DNA of 64,000 nucleotides. It comes from Cordilura impudica. Lineage: Eukaryota; Arthropoda; Insecta; Diptera; Scathophagidae. The notes beneath the pieces were generated by a model. The model was given only the letters and a program-made list of their open reading frames with translations. It made no database searches and was not told the origin of the DNA. Of the stretch, positions 12,317 to 22,673 are shown one piece after another (position 1 is the stretch's first letter; each line of letters begins with the position of its first letter). The translations under genes and the position numbers were made by a program. The stretch lies in NCBI GenBank assembly GCA_963682025.1, contig OY821518.1, positions 12,586,600 through 12,650,599 on the forward strand, read 5' to 3'.

Positions 12317-13193
12317 TAAAAAGTACTATTTTAAGACAATTTACTTTTTTAGGAAATGTACTTTTTTAAGAAAATTTATTTTTTTAAGAAAATTTACTTT
12401 TTTAAGAAGGAACTCTTGTTTAATAAAAAGTACTTTTTTTAAGAAAATTTGCTTTTTTAACAAAATTAACTTTTTAAAAACATGTACTTTTTTAAGAAAA
12501 AGTACCGTTTTAGTAAAAGGTGCTTTTTAAGTAAAGGTACTTTTTTAAGAAAATTTACTTTTTTAAGAAAATGTACTTTTTTAAGAGAAAGTACTTTTTT
12601 AAGAAAATTTACTTTTTTAAGAAAATGTACTTTTTTAAGAAAAGGTATTTTTTTAAGAAAAGGTACTTTTTTAAGAAAATGTCCTTTTTAAGAAAAGGTA
12701 CTTTTTTAAGAAAACGTAATTTTTTAAGAAAAGGTACTTTTTTAAGAAAGGGTACTGTTTTAAGAAAAGGCACTTTTTTAAGAGAAGGTACTTTTTTAAG
12801 AAAAGGTACCTTTTTAAGAAATGGTGGTTTAATAAGTCAGTTTTTAATGAGGGGTACTTTTTTAGAAAAGGTGCTTTTGAATAAAAGGTACTTTTGAATA
12901 AAAGGCACTTTCTAAGAAAAGGTACTTTTTAAGAAAATGTATTTTTTTAAGAAAATTTACTTTTTTAAGAATAGGTACTTTTTTGAGAAAATATACTTTT
13001 TTAAGAAAAGGTACTTTTTTAAGAAAAGGTACTTTTTTAAGAAAAGGTACTTTTTTAAGAAAAGGTACTTTTTTAAGAAGAAGTCTGTTTTAAGAAAAGG
13101 TACTTTTTCAACAAAAGCTATTTTTATAAGAAAAGGTACTTTTTTAAGAAAAGGTGATTTTTTAAGAATATTTTTATAAAAGTCACTTTTTAA
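12317..13193. repeat. 18-bp satellite array, middle part (well preserved)
   Basis: Many near-perfect copies of GGTACTTTTTTAAGAAAA in tandem. The first about 230 bp align block for block with about 2650-2880 (same order of variants: AAGGAACTC, AACATG, GTAAAAGGTGC), which shows they were once adjacent parts of one array. Confidence 0.92.
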
Positions 13194-13878
13194 CAAGGTT
13201 CAGAAAATACACACATGAAACACACAATGTTCTGTTCAAAAGCAGCCAACACATATCTTTATTTTCATATCAATTATGTGCATTTCTAAATTTTCTACGG
13301 TGCCCAACACAACCATGACTGTGTTCGTTTTAATATTTCGTTATTTACACGAACATTTTTGTATCACATACTTTTTGTTTCAATCACACATAAAGCACAC
13401 ATTTTTGAGTGTTGCTTTATTTGAAGTTCATGTTCTGGTACGTGTACTGAAAAAAACACAGAACATGTACAATAAACAGGTTCGAGTTCAGTTATATTTT
13501 AAGTCGTGTTGTGGCTCGTGTAGTGAGAAAAAACAGAACATGTACAATAAACAGGTTCGAGTTCAGTTATATTTTAAACACGACATGTTCTGAGTTTTTT
13601 TTCAGTACACGTACCAGAACATGAACTTCAAATAAAGCAACACTCAAAAATGTGTGCTTTATGTGTGATTGAAACAAAAAGTATGTGATACAAAAATGTT
13701 CGTGTAAATAACGAAATATTAAAACGAACACAGTCATGGTTGTGTTGGGCACCGAAGAAAATTTAAAAACAAACATAATTGGTATGAAAATAAAAATATG
13801 TGTGTGTTGGTCTAAGTTATGTTTGTTTACATATATGTACGAGTTTTTTATTCAGTGTGTGTTTTTTTCTGAACTCTG
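13194..13878. mobile_element. hAT-like foldback element, copy 1
   Basis: A 685-bp element that is largely one long inverted repeat (arms about 300 bp). The ends are CAAGGTTCAGAAAA on the left and the inverse of CAGAGTTCAGAAA on the right. It is flanked by CTTTTTAA (13186-13193) and CTTTTAAA (13879-13886), an 8-bp target duplication with one mismatch that fits the hAT pattern nTnnnnAn. The centre holds a direct duplication of about 70 bp (containing AACATGTACAATAAACAGG). The frames in it are by-products of the palindrome. It inserted into a satellite unit whose uninterrupted form (GTCACTTTTTAATRAGGG) is at about 14272 and 14731. Confidence 0.85.
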
Positions 13879-15775
13879 CTTTTAAATGAGGGGTGCTTTT
13901 TTAGAAGAGATGCTTTTGAATAAAAGGTAATTTTTAAGATAAGTTACTTTTTAAGAAGAGGTACTTTAGTAAGAAAAGGCACTTTCTAAGAAAAGGTACT
14001 TTTTAAGAACATGTACTTTTTTAAGAAAATGTACTTTTTTAAGAAAAGGTACTTTTTTAAGAAAATGTACTTTTTTAAGACAAGGTACTTTTTTAAGAAA
14101 AGGTAATTTTTTAAGAAAAGGTACTTTTGTAGAAAAGGTACTTTTTTTAGAAAAGGTACTTTTTTAAGAAAAAGTCTATTTTAAGAAAAGGTACTTTTTC
14201 AAGAAAAGGTATTTTATTAAGAAAAGGTACTTTTTTAAGAAAAGATGATTTTTTAAGAATATTTTTATAAAAGTCACTTTTTAATAAGGGGTGCTTTTTT
14301 AGAAGAGATGCTTTTGAATAAAAGGTAATTTTTAAGAAAAGTTACTTTTTAAGAAGAGGTACTTTAGTAAGAAAAGGCACTTTCTAAGAAAAGGTACTTT
14401 TTAAGAACATGTACTTTTTTAAGAAAAAGTACCTTTTTAGTAAAAGATTCTTTTTAAGAAAATTTACTTTTTTAAGAAAAGATACTTTTTTACGAAAAGG
14501 TACTTTTTAAGAAAAGGTACTTTTTAAGAAAAGGTAATTTTTTAAGAAAAGGTACTTTTTCAAGAAAAGGTACTTTTTTAAGAAAAGGTACTTTTTTTTG
14601 AGAAGGTACTTTTTTAAGAAAATGTGCTTTTTTAAGAAAAGGTACTTTCTTGAGAAAAGATACTTTTTTAAGAAAAGGTACTTTTTTTTGAGAAGGTACT
14701 TTTTTAAGAAAAGGTACTTTTTTAAGAAAAGTCACTTTTTAATGAGGGATACTTTTTTAGAAAAGGTGCTTTTGAATAAAAGTTACTTTTTAGGAAATGT
14801 TACTTTTTAAGAAGAGGTACTTTAGTAAGAAAAGGCACTTTCTAAGAAAAGGTACTTTTTAAGAAAATGTATTTTTTGAAGAAAATTTACTTTTTTAAGA
14901 AAAGGTGCTTTTTTGAGAAAATATACTTTCTAAAGAAATGGTAGTTTTTTAAGAAAAGATACTTTTTAAGAAAATTTACTTTTTTAAGAAAATGTACTTT
15001 TTTAAGAAAAGGTACTTTCTTGAGAAAAGATACTTTTTTAAGAAAAGGTACTTTTTAAGAAAAGGTAATTTTTTAAGAAAACGTACTTTTTCAAGAAAAA
15101 GTACTTTTTTAAGAAAACGTACTTTTTTAAGAAAAGGTACTTTTTAAGAAAAGGTACTTTTTTAAGAAAAGGTACTTTTTTAAGTAAATGTACTTTTTTA
15201 AGAAAATTTTTAATAAAAGTCACTTTTTAATAAGAGGTACTTTTTTAGAAAAGGTGCTTTTGAATAAATGGTACTTTTTAAGAAAAGTTACTTGTACGTT
15301 TGGACGAAAAGGTAATTTTTAAGAAAAGGTACTTTTTAAGAAAATGTACTTTTAAGAAAAATTACTGTTTTAAGAAAATATTCGTTTTAAAAAAAATCAC
15401 TTTTTTTAAAATATGTACTTTTTTAAGAAAAGTTAATTTTTTATGGCGAGGTACTTTTTAAGAAGAAGCACTTTCTAAGAAAAAGTACTTTTTAAGAAAA
15501 GGTACTTTTTAAGAAAAGGTACTTTTTAAGGAATAATACTTTTTAAGAAAAAGTACTTTTTAAGAGGAGATACTCTGTTAAAAAAATGCACTTTCTAAGA
15601 AAATGTACTTTTTTAAGAAAAAAATTTTTTTCGAAAAGGTGCTGTTTAAGAAAAGTTACTTTTTAAAAAGATACTTTTTAAGAAAATGCACTTTTTAAGA
15701 AATAGTACTTTTTAACAAACAGCACTGTTTTAAGAAAATATTCGTTTTTATTAAAAGGCAGCTTTTTTGTGAAAA
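13879..15775. repeat. 18-bp satellite array, right part, with higher-order blocks
   Basis: Continuation of the satellite. Blocks opening with the variant CACTTTTTAATRAGGGGTGC begin at about 13882, 14274, 14732 and 15219, and each continues with the same ordered series of unit variants (GCTTTTGAATAAAAGG, AGAAGAGGTACTTTAGTAAG, AAAAGGCACTTTCTAAG). The array is therefore a higher-order repeat of roughly 390-490 bp. It decays rightward and ends near 15775. Confidence 0.9.
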
Positions 15776-16619
15776 GATACAAGTATGTATAGACATAATA
15801 TTTATGCAATGCGATTTACTTTCACGAAATTTTCTTAAGTATTTATTCACTTTCACCATTTTTCTTCCAAAATTAATTTCACTTAAATTATTAGCCCTAA
15901 ATTTATTTATTTGCTAATAACTTTTACGCCAATAATTAATTTTTCTGTTTTTCTGTTTAATTTTATTTTCTTTTTTAAACTCGAAATTTGATCATTCGAT
16001 TTTTTTATTAATTTTTTTTTTAATTATTTGCGATGACAGATCATATATCGGGTTCTGAAAAACTTGGATAAAATTATTATGCAGCCTGACATTGATTTTT
16101 CTGGTATACATATATTCGAAGCTGTCCCAGCATAAATATTCAGCCCAATTATAAACAAAAATTCCGCATGAAATTTTTCACTTTGCCTTTTCTCCTATTA
16201 TGAATAAAAATTCCTTCGGAAAAAAATTCGATGGGGAAAAGTAGTTATTCTCAATTCACTTGAATTTGGTTTTTTCTCTAAAAAAAATTTCACTTGCAAA
16301 TCAGGCGGGAGTTTACATAAATAAAAATGTAAGTAGTATTTTGATAAAACAAATTTTAAATAAAAAAACAAATATTTTATTGTTCTTGTATGTGGGTAGA
16401 CCACAAATAAAGCCCAACTTCAACTTTTGTTAACTTTAATGGAAGCTAATTCAGGCATTGATTGCGGTTTCCATAGATTCAGCCCGCGATTGACTTCTAG
16501 AAATCCTTTTGCTATTTCGTTGTTGTTCTACAACACCAATTTCTTCCACGAGTGCTCGCATCATAGCTATGCTATTCATTTTTTATTTAATTTTTCTTTT
16601 AAATAAATTTATTTCCATT
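15776..16619. other. AT-rich DNA, nothing firm
   Basis: No gene is recognised. A CAGCCCAATTA motif at about 16140 is inverted relative to TAATTGGGCTG at about 16786, so the interval 16140-16797 might be a decayed inverted-repeat element. The evidence is weak. Confidence 0.4.
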
Positions 16620-16905
16620 TGCTCACACAAAAAAAATAGAAAATTAATTGTAAATAAGCAAAACAACTGGCTTCGAAATTCGATGATGCCACTTCTTCAT
16701 TTTTTTGTTCATGCGAAATTTATAACTGGAGGATTTTTTTCTCGAGAAAAGTTTTTTCTGTGAGAAAGAAATTCCTTGAGAATATTCGTAATTGGGCTGA
16801 TTAATTTTTGGTTCACGCGGAATTTATAATTGGATGATTTTTTTCTCGAGAAAAAAAATATTTTCCATGGGAAAGAAATTCCTTTAGAATATTCGTAAGG
16901 TAAAA
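16620..16905 (+). repeat. Dispersed repeat with internal tandem duplication
   Basis: Matches 9100-9295. The segment at about 16690-16796 is repeated at about 16797-16899 (both have GAAATTTATAA/GAATTTATAA, TTTTTTTCTCGAGAAAA and GAAAGAAATTCCTT). Confidence 0.65.
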
Positions 16906-18859
16906 TTTATCGAATATTATTTGCCAAATTTTTCCCGAAATCGATGCCAAAAATTATGCCGAGAATTGTGGTCTCAAATATGTAAATCTTATTTTTTCCA
17001 AAACGACACGGAATATATATTCATAGAATATAAAAATTAATTTGAAATCTGGAAATCATATGCTTTCGTTTGGTTTGTTGTTTCTACAGGGTCCGTTGCT
17101 AATTTTTCCAGGTAATCAAATTTTCTCCAAATGGATTTGATATACATATGTACATACATATGTATGTATATTATAAGCTAAACAGTACATACCCAGTTTT
17201 TTAGGAAGTTTTGATCAGGAATTTTGATTGTCTATTTTTAATTTCCAAAAAAGTTCCTGGTATTTTAAAAAACTGGATAAGAAAAATAAAAGTTCTAAAA
17301 TATAAAATTCTGATTGTGAATATTTTTGTTTTGCTCTACTGTAAAGTTTCGATGAACCATGTTTGCCCGTCCCTAACGTATAGGTGTAGTTCTGTCGACT
17401 GTCTTGTTATTCAGTGACAATGTTCAGAAGTTAAATGTTCAAAAGAAATTGACATCAAATCTATTGAAATTTGGAGCATTAAAGTAAGACTATAGTGAAA
17501 GAGGGATTTTGAACCAATAAATTAAAAAAATTTTAAAATTATTTTTAAAGAATTCATAAGGGTTAATCCCAGGTTGATGGTGTTCGCTTTTTATTTGTAT
17601 GTATATAAGAATATTTACTTGTTGTAGATCGTTAATTACTTGTTGTAGATCGTTGTTCTTGGCTTTGGTGCAGAGGGTGTTGGCTTATCAATATTATTAT
17701 TATTATTTATATATTATTAAAATAATTTATTTAATGTACACGTAGACAGGAAAAATCCCTTAAATAACTTGACACTAACTCTATTTAATAAATTTTAATT
17801 TAATATAAATGAAACTGAAATTTTAAGTTGCAATTAACTTTGCTTTACTTGTTTTACTGATTAATTTTAATGGAAAACTTTAAAAAAAAGTTTGCCATTA
17901 TGTAAACAAAAATAAATATAAAACTTCATTAATTCTATATATTTTTAAATTGAATGCCTTTCAGTTTTGCTTTTTTTTTAATTTGTCTAATAAACCGTTT
18001 ATAAATTTATGGATTGATGTAATTATTGGTGAGTTTTTCACCCTTAAAGTACTTGCAATCAGGAGGCATTTTCTCAGTGTACAAAATATAAATTGATAAA
18101 TGCTTGAAGTTTTTCCAATTGTAACTAATCGATATTAAATAAATCAAACAAAACATATAGAACATGCCACATTTAAGCGCATTCTAATTTATTTTTAAAT
18201 TTAATTTTATTCAATACTTAAGCTAAATGGATTGATATTTTTTTATCAGGGCGCCGCTTTAGGTTCAAGATCAAGAGTATTTTTTTTTTTTGTTCGTCTA
18301 TCTCTTATTTGGTTCAATATTTATGGTATTGGTTACCAGAAGAACTAATTTATATTGTGAATAGTTTTATCCAATTAATACAAAAAAAAAGAGGGAGGTG
18401 TGAAAAAATCCATTTAAGGAGTGGTTTTAAGATTATTTTTTTAAATTCCATATAATAGATTAATTACAGATGATTGATGGTTTCGTTGGATAATGATAAG
18501 TTTATTTTTTATGGAGTATAATTATAGGAAATTACCAACTAATTTATATTATTTTCAAAATTTTGCAAAAGGTAGAATTAAAAATAAAATTTTGCTTAAA
18601 GTATAATTAATACAAAACATTTTTCTTAAGTGCAGTCAGTGACGAAAATTAATAAAAGGAAAAACGTATTTGAAGAATGGCGTATATTTTGATTGATTTA
18701 AGATCAAAAAACACTTGCTGAAATTAAGAAAATCATGTGAGTCCGATCACAGGCACTTTTTAGAACCAAACGGAATGCGTCATCTATGTATCACTTATAG
18801 CAAACAACTGCAGGGGCTCCGCTAATATAAAAATATTTATTATTATTTATTATTTTAAC
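16906..18859. other. AT-rich DNA, nothing recognised
   Basis: No convincing gene or element. A short tandem copy (ACTTGTTGTAGATCGTT, twice) occurs at about 17618-17655. The open frame at 17211-17417 has no domain signature. Confidence 0.5.
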
Positions 18860-19905
18860 TGGTTAATTTTTAATTTTTTATTTTTAATTTTTCATTTTTC
18901 ATTTTTTATTTTTTATTTTGCATTTTTTATTTTTAACTTTTTATTTTTCGTTTCGGTTTTTGTGTCTCCAGAACTTATTTCGATGCGTTACAAATGGAAT
19001 GGCAAACCTATATATACCTTCTGCCACTGAGGTGTGGAGGGTATAAAAAATGAAAAATAAGGAATGAAAGATGAAAAATGAAAAATAAAAAATGAAAAAT
19101 AAAAATTGAAGAATGAAAAATGGAAAATGAAAAATGAAAAACGAAAATGAAAATGGAAAATGAAAAATGAAAAACGAAAAATGGGAAATGAAACTTTAAA
19201 AATTAAAAATTAAAAATGGAAAATGAAAAATTAAAAATGAAAATTGAAAAATGAAAATTCAAAAATTAAAGATTAAAAATTAAAAATATCAAATAAAAAT
19301 TAAAAATTGAAAATTAAAAATTAAAAATTAAAAACTAAAAACTAAAAATATAAAATTGAAAATTAAAAATTAAAAATTAAAAACTAAAATTTAAAAACTT
19401 AAAATTTAAAATTTGAAATTTAAATTTTAAAATTTAAAATTTAAAAAATTTAAAATTTAAAATTTAAAATTTAAAATTTAAAATTTAAAATTTAAAATTT
19501 AAAATTTAAAATTTAAAATTTAAAATTTAAAATTTAAAATTTAAAATTTAAAATTTAAAATTTAAAATTTAAAATTTAAAATTTTAAATTTAAAATTTAA
19601 AATTAAAAACTAAAAATTAAAAACTAAAAATTAAAAACTTAAAATCTAAAATTTAAAATTTGAAATTTAAATTTTAAAATTTTAAATTTTAAAAATTTTA
19701 AATTTAAAATTTAAAATTTAAAATTTAAAATTTAAAATTTAAAATTTAAAATTTAAAATTTAAAATTTAAAAATTAAAATTTAAAATTTAAAATTTTAAA
19801 ATTTTAAAATTTTAAAATTTTAATTTAATATTTATTATTTAAAATTAAAAATTAAAAACTAAAAATTAGAAATTAAAAATTTTAGTTTCTTACCTGCTTT
19901 TATAA
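18860..19905. repeat. Simple-repeat expansion, including an AAAATTT heptamer array
   Basis: About 18860-18950 is (TTTTTATTTTTCA)-like. About 19045-19400 is its complement (AAAAATGAAAAATGA-like). About 19400-19600 and 19690-19810 are long runs of the 7-bp unit AAAATTT. Embedded at about 18950-19045 is a family-B end (TGGAATGGCAAACC .. GTGGAGGGTATAA). It is non-coding. Confidence 0.9.
18950..19045 (+). repeat. Family B fragment (microsatellite-side end)
   Basis: Short family-B end with ACAAATGGAATGGCAAACC, TATATATACCTTCTGCCACT and GTGTGGAGGGTATAA. It lies between two simple-repeat tracts. Confidence 0.65.
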
Positions 19906-20127
19906 TTTTTCTTTTTTTGTATTAAATAAAATTATTTTAAAATTTTCTTTTTTAATATTAATCATTCGAATTCATTCGAATTATTTTTTTTTTTTTGAAT
20001 TATCGTATGACTTCTAAGGCCTCAAAACAGGCTTATAGGGATCAAACTTTGGGTATTATTATGATGCCGGCTGTGTTAAATAATGAAGTTCATTGGCGTT
20101 CTTAGGGGGCTTCTACTCTAGTAAAAA

Positions 20128-20917
20128 ACAAGTAAGAAAATTATAGTCGGTCTAGACCGACTATACGATACCCTATACCATGCGTTTAGAAACCCTATCT
20201 CTTAGGCCCAACTAACTGGACATAGAAAATAAGCAAAAACCAAATTTGAGTGAGATTTTTATTAATTTTTTTGGCTGCAGATATGAAAAAGTTCATATCG
20301 GATGCTATATCTATATGGGGACTAGGTCCAAAAATGGACCAATCCTGATCATGTTTGGTAAAGTCTCTTGTATTTTGCAAAAATATATACAAACAAAATT
20401 TGAGAAGAATCAGTGCGACATTTTTGTTCTGTAATAGATTAAAGTGAAGATCGGGAAGCAGCTCTATATGGGGCCAAAGGGATCATTTTTGGACTACTCA
20501 TTAAAGGATGTAATGAACGCATACAATCCCAATTTGAGTAAGATCTATATGACAATTTGGATCTTATGGCAATTTATCTCGATTTCATAGGGGTAATTTG
20601 TATGGGGGCTAGGTCTGAACACGGACCGATTCTCACCAATTTCAATAGCGTTCATCCCATGGCCGATAAAAGCTTATATACCAAATTTCATCAAAATATA
20701 TTAATATTTGCGACCTGCAGTTTGATTACAAGCTTTACATGGACACACAGACGGACGGACGGACGGACGGGCGGACGGACATTGTTAAATCAACTCAGAA
20801 AGTGATTCTGATTCGATCGTTATAATTAAAGATGGGTCTAGGTCAAATATTTTTGGTTGTTACAAACAGCAGCACAAAGTCATTATACCCAAACCACATA
20901 GTGGTATAGGGTATAAA
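20128..20917 (+). mobile_element. mini-me/DINE-like family A, copy 1 (full length)
   Basis: Non-autonomous repeat of about 790 bp. It starts CAAGTAAGAAAATTATAG with the perfect palindrome AGTCGGTCTAGACCGACT, then GATACCCTATACCA, and contains a GGAC tetranucleotide microsatellite at about 20752-20780. It ends TTATACCCAAACCACATAGTGGTATAGGGTATAA (shown in meaning; the ends carry inverted TACCCTATACCA/TGGTATAGGGTA). These are the hallmarks of dipteran mini-me elements, now regarded as relatives of rolling-circle Helentron derivatives. Plus strand here means palindrome end first. Confidence 0.85.
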
Positions 20918-21055
20918 AATAATGAAATTTTCCAAATAGTAATTAGCTCTTTTTAAGCATCATTGCTTTAAATAATAGAAATTGGCCAACAAGATTTTCG
21001 GATTTAATGTTTCAGTATCGGCAACAGTTTCAAAGTGGTAGCCGTACCTAATATT

Positions 21056-21107
21056 GCGTGGAGGGTATCAAATATTTGGCACAGCCGAATTTAACACTCC
21101 TACTTGT
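21056..21107 (-). repeat. Family B hairpin end (reverse)
   Basis: GTGGAGGGTATCAAATATT, a hairpin half GGCACAGCCGAAT and AACACTCCTACTTG. This is the reverse of the end at 3516-3575. It is followed directly by simple repeats. Confidence 0.6.
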
Positions 21108-21280
21108 TCTATTTTATTTTCCATTTTTCATTTTTAATTTTTTATTTTTCATTTTTAATTTTTTGTTTTTCATTTTCCATTTTTTATTTTTTATTTTTTA
21201 TTTTCCATTTTTTTTTTTTCTATATTTCATTTTATTCTTAATATTTAATTTTTAATTTTCCATTTTTTATTTTTCAACAG
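21108..21280. repeat. Simple repeat (ATTTTTCATTTTT-like)
   Basis: Pyrimidine-rich simple sequence of the same type as 18860-18950. The 65-codon frame inside it is low complexity and not a gene. Confidence 0.85.
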
Positions 21281-21424
21281 TGACAAAAAGGTTATTACAT
21301 ATCATAATTTTTTCACCAATACAATCATAAGTCACACCGATTGTGTCTTACGTCTTACATTCTACGCTGTTTTTGTGATTGTATTGTGAAATAGATTTAT
21401 TGTGTATTGTGAATAGATAGATAG

Positions 21425-21627
21425 ATGCACATAGCATATGTATAATTTTATGGTTGTGTTAGTAGCAACATTAAATGCAATTTACTCAAAGTAAAGGACA
21501 AAATTTAAAAATCTGTCAATCTGCAAAACGGTTAAAAAGAAATACCTTTCAAATAATATATGTTTGGTCAAAATTGGGATAAAATGGTAGAACAAAACAT
21601 CGGTCACAAGCCTATTAATATTATAGA
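21425..21627 (-). mobile_element. Non-autonomous Helitron family C, fragment ending at the BEL element
   Basis: Matches 60430-60637 and 37130-37332 (ATGTTAGTAGCAAC-like block, GAAATACCTTTCAAATAATA, CCTATTAATATTATAGA). On the minus strand it starts TCTATAATATTAATAGG, a 5'-TC as in Helitrons. The BEL element inserted in its last bases, whose ATAGA became the target duplication. The 3' half is missing. Confidence 0.7.
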
Positions 21628-22012
21628 TGTTTACGTACCGTCTAATACGCGCTTTGGTGTCGTGTACGACGATATTATATTCTTGGCCGCCAATGAAGTT
21701 GAAGTTTTGCCGCCGGCGTATGTATATGTGTTAACTCGGTGTTTTGTAACACATTTTTCTTTTTATTTGACTTGATTTGTGTGATTCCTCAGCAGCAAGC
21801 AAAGCAGCACCACAATTTGTAAAAAAAGTGTTTTTTTTAAAATAAAGAATTAAAATTTAATATACAACAACTCATTGTATTCATTGAGCAACCATCATAG
21901 CCAACACCAGGGAAGTATATTGGGACGGAATAAAAAGTAAGTGGCCCAACGGACAGCAGGCAGTCGAACTACCACAATCCTTTTTTCTGGACAACAGCTT
22001 GTGGAGCAAACA
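21628..22012 (+). repeat. BEL/Pao 5' LTR
   Basis: 385 bp, TGTTTACGTACC..GTGGAGCAAACA, containing an AATAAA polyadenylation signal near 21840. It is the same length as the right LTR and shows no difference from it on reading. Confidence 0.95.
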
Positions 22013-22673
22013 TTTGGTCCTTCTCCCGGTAAGCGAAACCATTCGACAAAAAGCTACAGGATTCAAGGTACGTACGCTGTGAGATTTAAATAAAGTGAAA
22101 TAAAGACATCAGTGGCTCGAAAAAAATTTTTTTTTTGGGAGGTTAAATACTTAACGTGACCGAATTACCGCCATTTGCCCTTTAGTAGCACATTTATTAA
22201 AGATTACGCCATTTTGTTTTTCGATTTAATTTACGGAGCCATCTTTATTTAAAGTGAATTTTAATTTGTCATTAAAACCACGCCAATTACATTTGAGGTT
22301 ATGTGAAATCTTCTCATAGATTTTTTTTTTGATTTTTTGGAGATTTGTAGCCCACGAATAAATTTTTAAAATTTGATTGCGGAACATTTCGTGAATTTCT
22401 GATTTTTTTTGGAGATTTTGTAGCCCACGAAAAATTTTTAAAATTTGATTGCGGAACATTTAGTGAATTTCTGATTTTTTTTTGAGATTTTGTAGCCCCT
22501 CTACAATTGAAAAGCTGATCTTAGAACAGTTCGTAAATTTTATCGTCATCTTTGAGAAAAATTTAAGGAGATTTTGTGAAACTTTTTTTTACAAAGTTTA
22601 TTAGGCAAATTTATACAGAACAAAGTGGTTCTTTGACATTTTAAATTAATTTGCGGTGACACCAAAACTAATT
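22013..22673 (+). other. BEL/Pao leader with 72-bp tandem repeats
   Basis: The untranslated leader begins with the candidate primer-binding site. At about 22335-22500 a unit of about 72 bp (GGAGATTTTGTAGCCCACGA .. GCGGAACATTT .. GTGAATTTCTGA) is present in two full copies and one partial copy. Confidence 0.7.

Noticed and set aside
13480..13570. GGTTCGAGTTC, resembling a tRNA B box
   Set aside because: There is no A box at the right spacing and no cloverleaf; it is part of the foldback core.
13276..13776. Frames of about 105 codons on both strands (also at 60846-61421)
   Set aside because: They mirror each other because the hAT-like element is a long palindrome; there is no domain and no codon bias.
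2666..15223. Several frames of 60-137 codons made of FLKK/KKYF-like repeats
   Set aside because: They are translations of the 18-bp satellite, present on both strands and in several frames, with no non-repeat portion.
20195..20805. Frames of 60-90 codons in mini-me copies
   Set aside because: They recur in every copy at the same place because the repeat is conserved, run into the GGAC microsatellite, and have no protein similarity I recognise.
22656..22673. GTG start for the BEL polyprotein
   Set aside because: A eukaryotic element should use ATG; the first ATG is six codons downstream at 22674.
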